Origin: Deltaproteobacteria bacterium
Lineage (GTDB): Bacteria; Myxococcota_A; Polyangia; Haliangiales; Haliangiaceae
Assembly: GCA_019237945.1 (NCBI GenBank)
Contig: JAFAOG010000406.1
Coordinates: 1 to 53,258 of the forward strand
DNA length: 53,258 nt
Direction: 5' to 3'
How positions within the stretch are numbered: position 1 is the first letter of the stretch; each line of letters begins with the position of its first letter. Made by a program: the position numbers and the translations under genes. Positions 8,716 to 17,269 of the stretch are shown piece by piece. Below the pieces are notes generated by a model, which ran no database searches, was not told where the DNA came from, and saw only the letters and a program-made list of their open reading frames with translations.

Positions 8716-9620
8716 GCGGGCTTTGGCTCGACGAAGTGCAGCCACACGCGCCACACGACAGGATGACGCTCGCGGATCTTGTCCTCGAGCGCACGCGTCG
8801 TGTCGACGAGCTCGCCGACGCTCAGCGATCGATCGACCTCGACCTCGAGATCGACATGCACGTGGTCGGGCCCGAAGTGCATCGTGATCGGCGCGTTCGC
8901 GGTGACGATGCCGGGCTGGTTGCGTGCGATGTCGCGCACGCTCTTGACGAGGTCCTCGTTCGCCGCCTCGCCGAGCAGCAGCGACCACGTCTCGCGTCCG
9001 AGCACGATCGCGACCGCGAGCAGCAGCAGGCCGATCGCGATCGAGGCGCCGCCGTCGGCCCACGCCAGCCCGAGGTAGCGCGCACCGGTGAGGCCGGCGG
9101 CCGCGAGCACGAGGCCGATCAGCGCCGCGCTGTCCTCGAGCACGACCACGAACGTTGTCGGATCCTTCGCACGCCGGATGCCCTGCCAGACGCCGAGCCC
9201 GCGCCGCGTGCGCTGAAAGCTCCGCCACGAGATCACGAGCGACGTCCCCTCGAACACGAACGACGCGATCAGCACGCCGTACGCCCAGCCGAGATCCGCG
9301 ATCTGGTGCGGCTTCGCGATGTGGAGCACGCCCTCGTAGATCGAGATGCCGCCGCCCATGCCCGCGATGCTCATCGCGACGACCAGCGTCCAGAAGTACA
9401 CCTGCAAGCCCTGGCCGTACGGGTGCTCCTTGCTCGGACCGCGCTTCGATAGGGTCAGCCCGAGCAACAGCAGCAGCGAGTCGCTCGAGTCGACGACGGA
9501 GTGCACGCCCTCGGAGAACAGGCTCGTGCTGCCGCTGGCGGCGGCCGCGATGAACTTGGTAATCGTGATCGCGAGGTTCGCCGCCAGTGCCGCATAGACC
9601 GAGACGCGCGACTCCTTCAC
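8712..9620 (-). CDS. Cation diffusion facilitator (CDF) transporter
   Basis: This is a metal-cation/proton antiporter of about 302 residues with six predicted transmembrane helices and a C-terminal cytoplasmic ferredoxin-like domain (about 205-300; HFGPDHVHVDLEVEVD). TM2 has the metal site HSVVDSSDS. TM5 has EDSAALIG in place of the more common HxxxD, a variant I associate with one CDF subgroup, so metal specificity (Zn, Fe, Co or Mn) is open. The GTG at 9620 gives the family-like start KESRVSVYAALAAN; a TTG at 9638 is an alternative. The 3' end overlaps the OmpA-like gene by 4 nt. Confidence 0.9.
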   Translation of the reverse strand: MKESRVSVYAALAANLAITITKFIAAAASGSTSLFSEGVHSVVDSSDSLLLLLGLTLSKRGPSKEHPYGQGLQVYFWTLVVAMSIAGMGGGISIYEGVLHIAKPHQIADLGWAYGVLIASFVFEGTSLVISWRSFQRTRRGLGVWQGIRRAKDPTTFVVVLEDSAALIGLVLAAAGLTGARYLGLAWADGGASIAIGLLLLAVAIVLGRETWSLLLGEAANEDLVKSVRDIARNQPGIVTANAPITMHFGPDHVHVDLEVEVDRSLSVGELVDTTRALEDKIRERHPVVWRVWLHFVEPKPA

Positions 9621-9668
9621 GGGGGGAGGTTTCTGCAACTGTCAGACCCGGCCCGTACGTTCCGAGGA

Positions 9669-9842
9669 ATGCCTACGTCCACGCTCGCCCCGCTCGATGC
9701 GGATTGGGTCTTCGTCGCGCTGTACCGCTGCGCACGCTGTGGTCGTCACGTCACGTTGCAACAGCACGACGGCGATCCGCCCGAGCGCCGGTCGTACCGG
9801 TACTTGCGCACCTGTCCCGGCGGCTGCGGGCAGGACAAGTAG
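9669..9842 (+). CDS. Small Cys-rich (zinc-ribbon-like) protein
   Basis: A 57-residue ORF starts with ATG at 9669. It contains CARCGRH and CPGGCGQ, a possible four-Cys zinc ribbon spaced by about 28 residues. No homologous family is recognised. It lies between the divergent CDF gene and the DUF4184 gene (22 nt downstream, same strand), which supports co-transcription with the latter. Its ribosome-binding site is poor, because GAGG lies only 1 nt from the ATG. Confidence 0.5.
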   Translation: MPTSTLAPLDADWVFVALYRCARCGRHVTLQQHDGDPPERRSYRYLRTCPGGCGQDK

Positions 9843-9864
9843 CCAGCGGCTACAATCGGCGTTC

Positions 9865-10572
9865 ATGCCGATGACCGCGGCCCATCCGCTGGCCGTCTTG
9901 CCGCTGCGCCGGACGAGCCTGGACTGGACGTGTCTCGTCATCGGGAGCATGTCGCCGGACTTCGAGTACTTCCTCCGCGTCAAGCTCGCGAGCAGCATCA
10001 GCCACACGTGGCTCGGCCTGCTGGTGTTCTGTCTGCCCGTCACGCTCGCGTCGGCGTGGCTGTTTCATCGGCTGATCAAGCGGCCGTTCGTGCACGTCGT
10101 GCCTGCGGGCATCGGCGCACGCCTCGCAGCTTCTGCGGACCGGCCGTGGCAGCTGACATGGGGCTGTGTCGCGGCCGCGCTCGTCGGTGCGGTGACGCAC
10201 GATCTCTGGGACGGCCTCACGCACTACGAGATGTGGGGGCCCCAGCACATCGCGTGGCTTCGCGAGATCGTGCACGTGCCCGGTCTCGGCGCGATGGTCC
10301 GCTGCCGCGTGCTCCAGCACGGCTCGACGGTCATCGGTCTGCTCGCGCTCGCGATCTTCACGTGGCGGGCGCTCGCTCGCATGCAGCCGCAGCCGCGCGC
10401 ACCGGCGACGCTCGGCATGCGCATCGTGTGGATCGCCTGCATCGCGGTGGTCGGCGTGGCCTGCTACGCGCGGATCCACTGGTCGCACGAGACGGATCCG
10501 GGAAGCATCGTCGTCGCCGTGATCGACGCCGGCCTGTTCGGCTCGCTGCTCGCCAGCCTGATCACGCGATAG
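9865..10572 (+). CDS. DUF4184 family membrane protein
   Basis: The 235-residue protein opens with MPMTAAHPLAVLPLRR, the DUF4184 signature, followed by MSPDFEYF and HTWLGLLVFCLPVTL. About five or six hydrophobic segments are present, with conserved HD/HE pairs (THDLWDGLTH, HSHE-like IHWSHETDP) resembling the metal-binding residues of membrane metal-dependent hydrolases (YdjM-like). The substrate is unknown. The last 11 nt overlap the convergent PF10118-like gene. Confidence 0.82.
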   Translation: MPMTAAHPLAVLPLRRTSLDWTCLVIGSMSPDFEYFLRVKLASSISHTWLGLLVFCLPVTLASAWLFHRLIKRPFVHVVPAGIGARLAASADRPWQLTWGCVAAALVGAVTHDLWDGLTHYEMWGPQHIAWLREIVHVPGLGAMVRCRVLQHGSTVIGLLALAIFTWRALARMQPQPRAPATLGMRIVWIACIAVVGVACYARIHWSHETDPGSIVVAVIDAGLFGSLLASLITR

Positions 10573-11395
10573 CGCGGGTGCGGTCGACGAGCGCGCCGCC
10601 GTCGCCGAACAGCTGATCGCGCCACGCCGCGAGCACGGCCTCGGTGTCGCGGTCGTTCGGATGGAAGCCCGGGCGGAAGTACGCGAGGTACGCCGGCACG
10701 AGGCGCGTCAGGTAGCCGGGCCACACCCAGAAGCGGCCCGCGCCGCGCAGCCACGTCCACGGCTTCCACAGGATCTTGCGGTCGGCCATCAGGCGCGCGT
10801 GCGCGATCGCCTGCGCGGCGAAGAACACGATCGTCGTCACGAGCATGATCGCGGCCCGCCGCACGTAGCCGCCGCCGGCCGCGCGATAGACGTCGAACGC
10901 GACCGCCTTGTGCTCGGACTCCTCGAGTGCGTGCCACAGCCACAGCTCGCGCACGGCGGGATGGATGTCCTCGCGCATCCGCTCGTCGGTGAGCAGGCTC
11001 TCGGCGAGCATCGCCGTGAAGTGCTCGAGCGCGCAGGTCACGGCGAGCTGCGACGTCGGCGGCAGCGTCTTGCGCACGAGGCGGAGGAAGCGGCGCAGCG
11101 CGGCGTCGATCTTCGGCGCGGATGCGTAGCCGTGCTCGACGATCAGATCATTGAGCGCGCGGTGCTCCTTGCCGTGCATCGCTTCCTGGCCGATGAAGCC
11201 GGCGATCTCGCGGTCGAGCGCGGGCGCCTTGTCGCGGAGCTGCTTGACCGACTCGACGAAGAACTTCTCGCCCTCGGGAAACAGCAGCGAGAGCGCGTTC
11301 AGAAACGACGTCTGGAACGCATCGTCGTGGCACCAGTCGCGCGGGACCGCTTGCGCGCTGAGTCCGAAATCGACATTGCGACGTTGGATCGTCAT
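10562..11395 (-). CDS. Predicted metal-dependent hydrolase (PF10118-like)
   Basis: This is a 277-residue protein of the predicted metal-dependent hydrolase family. Conserved acidic/His positions are GQEAMHGKEH (about 70), CALEHFTAMLAE (about 120) and WHALEESEHKAVAFDVY (about 150), a ferritin-like di-metal arrangement, followed by one or two hydrophobic segments (about 180-200). The reaction is unknown. The ATG at 11395 is chosen over a longer form from 11458 because family members begin with a short basic stretch. The AraC-type regulator gene is divergent (73-nt gap), so it may regulate this gene. Confidence 0.82.
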   Translation of the reverse strand: MTIQRRNVDFGLSAQAVPRDWCHDDAFQTSFLNALSLLFPEGEKFFVESVKQLRDKAPALDREIAGFIGQEAMHGKEHRALNDLIVEHGYASAPKIDAALRRFLRLVRKTLPPTSQLAVTCALEHFTAMLAESLLTDERMREDIHPAVRELWLWHALEESEHKAVAFDVYRAAGGGYVRRAAIMLVTTIVFFAAQAIAHARLMADRKILWKPWTWLRGAGRFWVWPGYLTRLVPAYLAYFRPGFHPNDRDTEAVLAAWRDQLFGDGGALVDRTRAIA

Positions 11396-11468
11396 GGCTA
11401 TCAGTGTGCGGGCGAGCGGCGCTTCGCCGTAGGTCCGGGAAGGCCGCCCGGTTATCATTTGGGGCCAC

Positions 11469-12446
11469 GTGTACGACCTGCCCGGCGCCTACATCCGTGA
11501 CTTCGTCGAGCTGACCGCTCGCTGGAAGGTCGATCCGGCGCGGCTGCTGCGCGGCCTGCCGGTGACGGCGGAGTCGCTCGCGGATCCGGCGACGCGCGTG
11601 CCGCTGCAGGTCTGCGAGGCGATCCTCGCGCGCGGGATCGAGCTGACGAAGGAGCCCGCGCTCGGCGTGCATCTCGGGATGGCGATGCGCGTGTCGTCGC
11701 ACGGCTTCCTCGGATTCGCGGCGATGACGGCGAACAACGTGCGAGAGGCGCTCGAGCTCGCGGTGCGTTTCGCGAGCACGCGCACGAACGCGATCGGATT
11801 GTCGCTGCACGTCGAGGGCGATCGCGCGTCGGTGGCGATCGAGGAGCGCACGCCGCTGCCGCCCGCGCTGCGCGAGGTGCTCGTGCTCGCGCTCGTGATC
11901 GGCGTGTGGCAGCTCGGGATGCAGCTGACCGGCAAGCCGCTCGATGGCGTCGGCGAGTGCGCGTTTCCGCGGCCGAAGTTTCCGCTGCCGGTCGGCGATC
12001 GGTTGCGTTTCGATCGACCGGTGCACCGGCTCGTGTTCTCGGCGCGCGAGCTCGACCTGCCGCTCGTCACCGCCGATGCCGCGGCGAAACGCCTCGCGAA
12101 GGATCAGCTCGAACGCGAGCTCGCGGCGCTCGCCGAGGCCGACATCGTCGCGCGCGTACGGACCGCGCTCGCAGACGGCTCGCCGTCGATCGTCGAGCTG
12201 GCGAAACGTCTGAAGATGTCGCCGCGGACGCTCAAGCGCCGCCTGGCCGAGCACGCCACGACATACTCGGAGCTGCGCGACGACCAGCGCCGGCAGCGAG
12301 CGCTGCTGCTGCTCGACGATCGCTCGCTGTCGATCAGCGAGATCGCCCTACGCCTCGGTTACACCGAGCTGCCGAACTTTACGCGCGCGTTCAAGAAATG
12401 GACGGGCGCGACGCCCGCTGCGTATCGCGCGCAACGCATGTCGTGA
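11469..12446 (+). CDS. AraC-family transcriptional regulator
   Basis: This is a 325-residue regulator with a GTG start. The N-terminal part (about 1-190) resembles the AraC-type arabinose-binding/OruR-like domain (Arabinose_bd). The C-terminal part (about 235-325) is a two-HTH AraC DNA-binding domain: first HTH IVELAKRLKMSPRTLKRRLA, second ISEIALRLGYTELPNFTRAF, then the typical KKWTGATPAAYR. Such proteins often regulate lipid or fatty-acid genes. The divergent PF10118-like hydrolase gene 73 nt away is the natural candidate target. Confidence 0.92.
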   Translation: MYDLPGAYIRDFVELTARWKVDPARLLRGLPVTAESLADPATRVPLQVCEAILARGIELTKEPALGVHLGMAMRVSSHGFLGFAAMTANNVREALELAVRFASTRTNAIGLSLHVEGDRASVAIEERTPLPPALREVLVLALVIGVWQLGMQLTGKPLDGVGECAFPRPKFPLPVGDRLRFDRPVHRLVFSARELDLPLVTADAAAKRLAKDQLERELAALAEADIVARVRTALADGSPSIVELAKRLKMSPRTLKRRLAEHATTYSELRDDQRRQRALLLLDDRSLSISEIALRLGYTELPNFTRAFKKWTGATPAAYRAQRMS

Positions 12447-12496
12447 CGAGTACGACAGTGACGAAACAGTTCGTCTAGGAAACGCACCGAGGTTCC

Positions 12497-14299
12497 ATGC
12501 GCGCGAGCGATGCTACGCTGGGCGCGCTGTACGTGCTTCGCGATTTCGACGACAACGAGGATACCGGGGGCGCCACGAGGCAAGGCGGTGACACGCGCCT
12601 CCACCTGACGATCAGCGTCGGCGGCTTCGTCTCCACGAAACCGCTGCCGCCCGACGGCGAGCTGACGATCGGCCGCGGCGCGAGCTGCGAGGTGCCGGTC
12701 AATCACGTCAGCGTGTCTCGCCGCCATGCGCGGCTCCAGCTCTCGCCGCTCGCGATCATCGACGACGGCAGCCGCAACGGCACGGTCGTGCGCGGCCAGC
12801 GAATCCCCGCCGACGTTCCAACGCGCTTCGAGTGCGGTGACGTCGTGCAGGTCGGCGATGCCGCGCTTGTCGTGCAGGCGGTGCCGGTATCGGCGTCGCC
12901 GCGGCCCGTCACCGATACGCCGCTCGTATCGCCGCTCGACACCGAGCTCGCGCGCTCCGCTCGTTCACGCTCGCCGTTCGCGGTCGTGCAGGTCGCGACG
13001 AACGGCGCGCGTCCCAGCGACGTGCTGCCGATCCTGCGCAGCATCATGCGCTTCACGGACGTGATCAAAGGCGACGGCACCGGTGGCTTCCAGATGTTGC
13101 TCGTCGATACGTCGTCGGAGCACGCCACGCAGGCGGTCACGCGGCTCACGCACGCGCTGCAGCACCGCGGGATCACGGCGCAGATCGGCCTCGCGCGGTT
13201 CCCCGAGGATGGCGTCGCCGCCGAGCAGCTGATCGCCCACGCGCTCGAGCAGCTCGCCCGCGAGCCCGACGCGCCGCCGACCGAGATGGATCGCGTGCGC
13301 GAGCTCGTGCGCCAGGTCGCGAGCGGCGATCTCTCGGTGCTCGTCACCGGCGAGACCGGCTCCGGCAAGGAGCTGTGCGCGGAGATGATCCATCGGCTGT
13401 CGCCGCGCGCCGCGATGCCGTTCGTGCGCTTCAACTGCTCCGCGCTGGTCGAGACGCTCGTCGAGAGCGAGCTGTTCGGTCACGAGAAGGGCGCATTCAC
13501 GGGCGCGCAGACCGCGCACGAAGGTCTGCTCGAGACGGCGAACGGCGGCACGGTGTGCCTCGACGAAATCGGCGAGCTGTCGCTGTCCGTGCAGGCCAAG
13601 CTGCTCCGCGTGCTCGAGGAGCGCGTCGTGCGGCGCGTCGGCGGGACGACCGGCCGCAAGATCGACGTTCGCTTCGTGTGCGCGACGAACCGCGACCTGC
13701 TCGAGGAGGTCAACGCCGGCCGGTTCCGCCGCGACCTCTACTACCGGATCAACGGCCTGCGGATCGTGCTGCCTCCACTGCGCGAGCGCCTCGACGAGAT
13801 CATTCCGCTCGCCCGCGCATTCGCGGCCCGCGCGCGGCCCGGCATGTCGGTCGTGTTCGGCGAGGACACGATCGAAGCGCTCCTGTCGCACGGCTGGCGC
13901 GGCAACGTCCGCGAGCTTCGCAACACGATCGAGCGCGCGGTGCTGATGTCATCGGGCGGCGTCGTACGGCCGTCGCATCTCGTGCTCGAACGCTCGTCGC
14001 CGCCTCGTCGCGACAGCGCACTGCGCGACGCCTATCCAACCGCACCGATCGAGCGCCTCTCGTACGAGACGATGCCCGGCGGACGCGTGTCCTACGAGAC
14101 GATGCCGGGCCAGCAGCGGCCGAGCGCCGCCTCGCTCGCGATCGAGGTCGCCGATCTCGAGCGCAAGCGGATCGTCGAGGCGCTCGAGCACTTCGGCGGC
14201 AACCAGACGCACGCGGCGCGCGCGCTCGGCATGTCACGCTCGACGCTGATCGCGCGCATGGAAGAGTACGCGCTGCGCCGCCCACGCAAGCGCGATTAG
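12497..14299 (+). CDS. FHA-domain sigma-54-dependent transcriptional activator
   Basis: The 600-residue enhancer-binding protein has an FHA domain (about 35-110; [29 protein letters not shown]) that binds phosphothreonine. A degenerate middle region (about 130-260) resembles a nucleotidyl-cyclase-like fold ([10 protein letters not shown]). The AAA+ domain (about 265-490) has Walker A GETGSGKE (285-292), the sigma-54 contact loop GAFTGA (332-337) and Walker [10 protein letters not shown] Fis-type HTH (about 560-590; [20 protein letters not shown]) ends the protein. The FHA input suggests control by the Ser/Thr kinases. Two copies of a SYETMPG segment lie in the linker at about 518-540. Its last 66 nt overlap the opposite protease gene. 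Confidence 0.95.
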   Translation: MRASDATLGALYVLRDFDDNEDTGGATRQGGDTRLHLTISVGGFVSTKPLPPDGELTIGRGASCEVPVNHVSVSRRHARLQLSPLAIIDDGSRNGTVVRGQRIPADVPTRFECGDVVQVGDAALVVQAVPVSASPRPVTDTPLVSPLDTELARSARSRSPFAVVQVATNGARPSDVLPILRSIMRFTDVIKGDGTGGFQMLLVDTSSEHATQAVTRLTHALQHRGITAQIGLARFPEDGVAAEQLIAHALEQLAREPDAPPTEMDRVRELVRQVASGDLSVLVTGETGSGKELCAEMIHRLSPRAAMPFVRFNCSALVETLVESELFGHEKGAFTGAQTAHEGLLETANGGTVCLDEIGELSLSVQAKLLRVLEERVVRRVGGTTGRKIDVRFVCATNRDLLEEVNAGRFRRDLYYRINGLRIVLPPLRERLDEIIPLARAFAARARPGMSVVFGEDTIEALLSHGWRGNVRELRNTIERAVLMSSGGVVRPSHLVLERSSPPRRDSALRDAYPTAPIERLSYETMPGGRVSYETMPGQQRPSAASLAIEVADLERKRIVEALEHFGGNQTHAARALGMSRSTLIARMEEYALRRPRKRD

Positions 14300-15313
14300 C
14301 AGCAGCAGGCCCTGCGCGCCGTCGCCGCTAGTCGATGCGCAGCCGCAGCCCGCGGGCGGCGTCGTCGTCGGCATGTCGCCCGGCGGAGGCTCGCCGCCCG
14401 GCGGCATGATCGAGCTCGCGAAGCAGTGACACGCATCGGCGCCGCTCGGCCATACGCGCACGCACCGCGAGGAGCCGCCGCAGTCACCGGTGGTCGTGCA
14501 CGCTCCCCCGAACATACCGGCGCCGAGCCACGGGAGCCCGCAGCGGCCCTGCTCGTTGCACGTCATCAGCGCGGGGCATTGGTCGTCGTTCGCGCACGGC
14601 GCGTCGACCATCGTCAGCTGCGCGGGCCAGCCGGGCGGGGCGTTGCTGCCGGCATCGGCCTGCGGCTGGACGAACGGCGCGAGCGCGACATCGACGCGGG
14701 CGTTCGTCGCGGTCGCCGCACACGCCCCGTCACCGCGCGACGTCACGCCGACGAGCTGTTCGTCGCTGCCGACCATCGCGAGCACGGGACCGCCGCTGTC
14801 GGCCTCGCACGTCATCGACGGAGACGGCGTCGCATCGAACCTCGCCGCGCGCACCGCCGCGAGCGCCAGCGTGCCCTCGCGCTTGGTGCCCGGGTCTGCG
14901 GCCGTCGCGCCCGTCACGCCATAGCCGACCGCGCGCAGCGCCGCGCCGCTGCCGAGCTGATCGAGCGTCGCCATCGGCAACGCGATCGGTGCGACCGCCG
15001 CCTCCTCGGCCAGCACCAGCGTCGCGAGGTCGTGATCGCCGGTGTTCGGATCGTACGCGCTGTCGACCGCATACGACTGCACGACGATCTCCTTCACCGG
15101 CTGAGCATTCGACGGGCCGAACACCACCTCGAGCTCGCCGCGCTGATTGATGCCCGTCACGCAGTGCGCGGCTGTCAACACGACGCGCGGCGCGATCAGC
15201 ACGCCCGAGCACGTCACCGCCGGCGCATCGCCGCACACGATCGGACGGTGCGCGACGGCGACAACTGCCGGATCGCCGCCATCGAGCATGCCGGCGACGA
15301 TCGCGACGAGCAT
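14234..15313 (-). CDS. Exported trypsin-like serine protease with Myxo-CTERM-like tail
   Basis: The 359-residue S1-family protease has a short signal sequence and the catalytic triad H50 (LTAAHC), D95 (DHDLATL) and S173 (CEADSGGPV). After the protease domain comes a Cys-rich region (about 240-320) with disulfide-type spacings. The C-terminus has GCGCASTS followed by a hydrophobic stretch and basic end, which fits Myxo-CTERM surface sorting. The start overlaps the preceding gene by one base (TGATG), showing coupling. Its 3' end overlaps the FHA/sigma-54 gene by 66 nt in antisense, so the sorting tail and the activator's HTH share the same DNA. Confidence 0.9.
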   Translation of the reverse strand: MLVAIVAGMLDGGDPAVVAVAHRPIVCGDAPAVTCSGVLIAPRVVLTAAHCVTGINQRGELEVVFGPSNAQPVKEIVVQSYAVDSAYDPNTGDHDLATLVLAEEAAVAPIALPMATLDQLGSGAALRAVGYGVTGATAADPGTKREGTLALAAVRAARFDATPSPSMTCEADSGGPVLAMVGSDEQLVGVTSRGDGACAATATNARVDVALAPFVQPQADAGSNAPPGWPAQLTMVDAPCANDDQCPALMTCNEQGRCGLPWLGAGMFGGACTTTGDCGGSSRCVRVWPSGADACHCFASSIMPPGGEPPPGDMPTTTPPAGCGCASTSGDGAQGLLLLIALAWAAQRVLFHARDQRRA

Positions 15314-15675
15314 CACAGCACGATGCGCCAGACGCCGGCATCGTGCGTCTCGCGGAGCAGCAGCGTCTCCTTGTTGCCTCGCCTCATGACGGTCGCGTTG
15401 ACGATGATCGCGTGCTTGTCGCGCCCATCGCGCCGCACATCGGCGATCTCGACGAGCCTGAGCGCCAGCTCCTCGTGCCACTCGTGCACGAACTTCGCGC
15501 ACGCGGCCGAGCCCTCCGCCGCCGGCACCAGCGAGCCGAGCGTCGCGCAGTCGGCCTTGTCGAGCGCGTCGAAGAACGTCTGCGTGGTCGCCTTTGCCTG
15601 GGCGAGCTCGTCGTCGCTGCCGCCGCCGTGGGACTGGCACGCACACGCGATCGCCGCGACCAGCACCGCCTTCAC
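15313..15675 (-). CDS. Small exported lipoprotein, NTF2-like size
   Basis: The 120-residue protein has a very short signal (MKAVLVAAIACAC) with Cys at 12 or 14 as the likely lipidation site. The rest (TTQTFFDALDKADCATLGSL through RETHDAGVWRIVL) looks like a SnoaL/NTF2-like DUF4878-type fold, in which a short helical half precedes a curved sheet. The function is unknown. It is coupled on both sides: an ATGA overlap with the upstream coiled-coil gene (15672-15675) and a TGATG overlap with the protease gene. Confidence 0.78.
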   Translation of the reverse strand: MKAVLVAAIACACQSHGGGSDDELAQAKATTQTFFDALDKADCATLGSLVPAAEGSAACAKFVHEWHEELALRLVEIADVRRDGRDKHAIIVNATVMRRGNKETLLLRETHDAGVWRIVL

Positions 15676-16196
15676 TGCGCGCTCCCCTTGAGCTGATCGA
15701 GCTCCGTGCTGCGCCTCTTCCGCAGATCGGTCAAGCGCGCGATCCGGATCTCGAGATCATGCGCGGTTGTCGCGTCGTGCGCCGTCTTCGCCGCTTCGAG
15801 ATCCTTCTCGAGCCGCGTCTTCGTGTCGTCGAGCAGCTTGAGGTCGGCCTCGCGCTTCGCGATCACCTCGGCGGGCGTGAATGCCTTCTGCGGCGGCGCG
15901 GGCTCGCTGTGCTTGCCGTCGAGCGGCGGCGGGTTCGCGCCCGGAGGCAGCGGCACCGGCTGCGGCCGGCCCTGATCGTCGACGACATCGGCGGATCCCG
16001 CGCTCGGCAGCGCAGGCGCCGCGGCCGTTCCCGAAGCCGAAGCCACCGGTGCCGGAGCCGTGATCGCCGGCGCAGGGGCCTGCGTCACCGCCGCAGTCGG
16101 CGTCATCTCGCCACCGCTCCGCGCCTTCCACGCGAGGATCGCCAGAAGCACGACGAGCACGCCACCGGCGGCAAGGATCGCGCGGCGCGTGCTCAT
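15672..16196 (-). CDS. Membrane-anchored coiled-coil protein
   Basis: The 174-residue protein has one N-terminal transmembrane helix (about 7-25) without a cleavage site and a long Ala/Pro-rich low-complexity linker (about 32-105). A C-terminal charged coiled coil follows (about 108-170; AEVIAKREADLKLLDD, RIARLTDLRKRRSTEL). This suggests an inner-membrane protein projecting into the periplasm. No family is recognised. It starts 22 nt after the PLA2-like gene and overlaps the next gene by ATGA, so it belongs to the exported-protein operon. Confidence 0.75.
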   Translation of the reverse strand: MSTRRAILAAGGVLVVLLAILAWKARSGGEMTPTAAVTQAPAPAITAPAPVASASGTAAAPALPSAGSADVVDDQGRPQPVPLPPGANPPPLDGKHSEPAPPQKAFTPAEVIAKREADLKLLDDTKTRLEKDLEAAKTAHDATTAHDLEIRIARLTDLRKRRSTELDQLKGSAQ

Positions 16197-16218
16197 CTCG
16201 AAAAGCTACCAACTCGGA

Positions 16219-17136
16219 TCAAGCGCCGCAATCAGGCGCGTACGCCCAGTCATCCGATGCCGCAGAGAACTGGTCATCGCAGTAACCGCTCGACGTGATG
16301 TGGCCGTTACGGACGCACTGGTCATGGTTCACGCAGTCGACGGTGAACTGGTAGGTGCCGGGGCAACCCGCACCGCACACGCCGAAGCAGTTGCCGTACG
16401 AGTACTCGACGCGGGTGTCGTGGTCGACCTCGATGCCCGTGTACCAGCCCGCGCTCGGAATCGACACGTTGTAGCGGCTGCACGAGTACGAGCCCGAGCA
16501 TGCTTGATAGGTGCCGCCGGCGCCGAAGTACCACGCGACGCCGTCGGGACCGCCGAGGTCGCCGGTCGAGCTCAGCCACACGTCATCGAGCGTCGTCGCG
16601 TCGATCCAGAAGCCGCCGGTGTCGCAGTCATGCGACGCGTGGTAGTAGGTGTTCTTCGCATAGCAGAGGCTCGTCCAGCTGCGGTTCTCGGCGGTGAGAC
16701 GGATGTCCTGGAGGTCGACGGTGGTGGGGTGCTCGGCTTCGGTCGCGACGAACGAGCGCAGCTTCTCGACGGCGAACGGCGCGCCGGCCGGGACCTTCGC
16801 GAGCGCGTGCTCGAGCCGGACCATCGCGGCGCGGTCCTCGTCGGTCATCTGCGTGTTCTCGCCCGTCGACTCGGTGTAGCCGTCGTACTCGATGACGCCG
16901 CTCTTGAAGTTGACGAGCGCGGTCATCACCATGCCGTTGATGTGGACCTGGATGTCGAGGACATCGTCGGTCGCCATCTCGCTCTTGAACGTCGTCTCGC
17001 CGAGCGAGCCCGTGACGCCCTTGTCGGTGCCGGTGATCAGCAGATCGGCGGGCGTCTGGGTGTCCGGCTTCTGCGTGTCTGCGGACTCCGTACAGGCGGC
17101 GACAGCGAGCGCGAGCAACAGCTTGGCGTTGTTCAT
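16219..17136 (-). CDS. Exported lipoprotein with phospholipase A2-like Cys-rich domain
   Basis: This is a 305-residue lipoprotein (signal MNNAKLLLALAVAACT, lipobox AVAAC). The C-terminal 60 residues contain CGAGCPG and VDCVNHDQCVRNG, followed by a later Cys/Asp pattern. This resembles the bacterial PLA2-like fold, where the His-Asp pair in CxxHDxC is catalytic. The middle region (about 150-240) is Tyr/Ser/Cys-rich and carries sugar- or lipid-facing aromatic residues. A near-perfect anti-SD match (GGAGGTGATT) lies unusually far, about 20 nt, from the ATG. It is the first gene of the operon that continues to the serine protease. Confidence 0.78.
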   Translation of the reverse strand: MNNAKLLLALAVAACTESADTQKPDTQTPADLLITGTDKGVTGSLGETTFKSEMATDDVLDIQVHINGMVMTALVNFKSGVIEYDGYTESTGENTQMTDEDRAAMVRLEHALAKVPAGAPFAVEKLRSFVATEAEHPTTVDLQDIRLTAENRSWTSLCYAKNTYYHASHDCDTGGFWIDATTLDDVWLSSTGDLGGPDGVAWYFGAGGTYQACSGSYSCSRYNVSIPSAGWYTGIEVDHDTRVEYSYGNCFGVCGAGCPGTYQFTVDCVNHDQCVRNGHITSSGYCDDQFSAASDDWAYAPDCGA

Positions 17137-17269
17137 GTTCCGCCGCGCTCTTAATCACCTCCCGTGCCACGCGCTTCGCCAGCAAGCTCGCGTACTTGTC
17201 CCGCGACGCGAAACGACAGCTCGTCGCAGCCTCACGCCAATTGTCTGAAAGCTACACAGTTCGTCGGCG

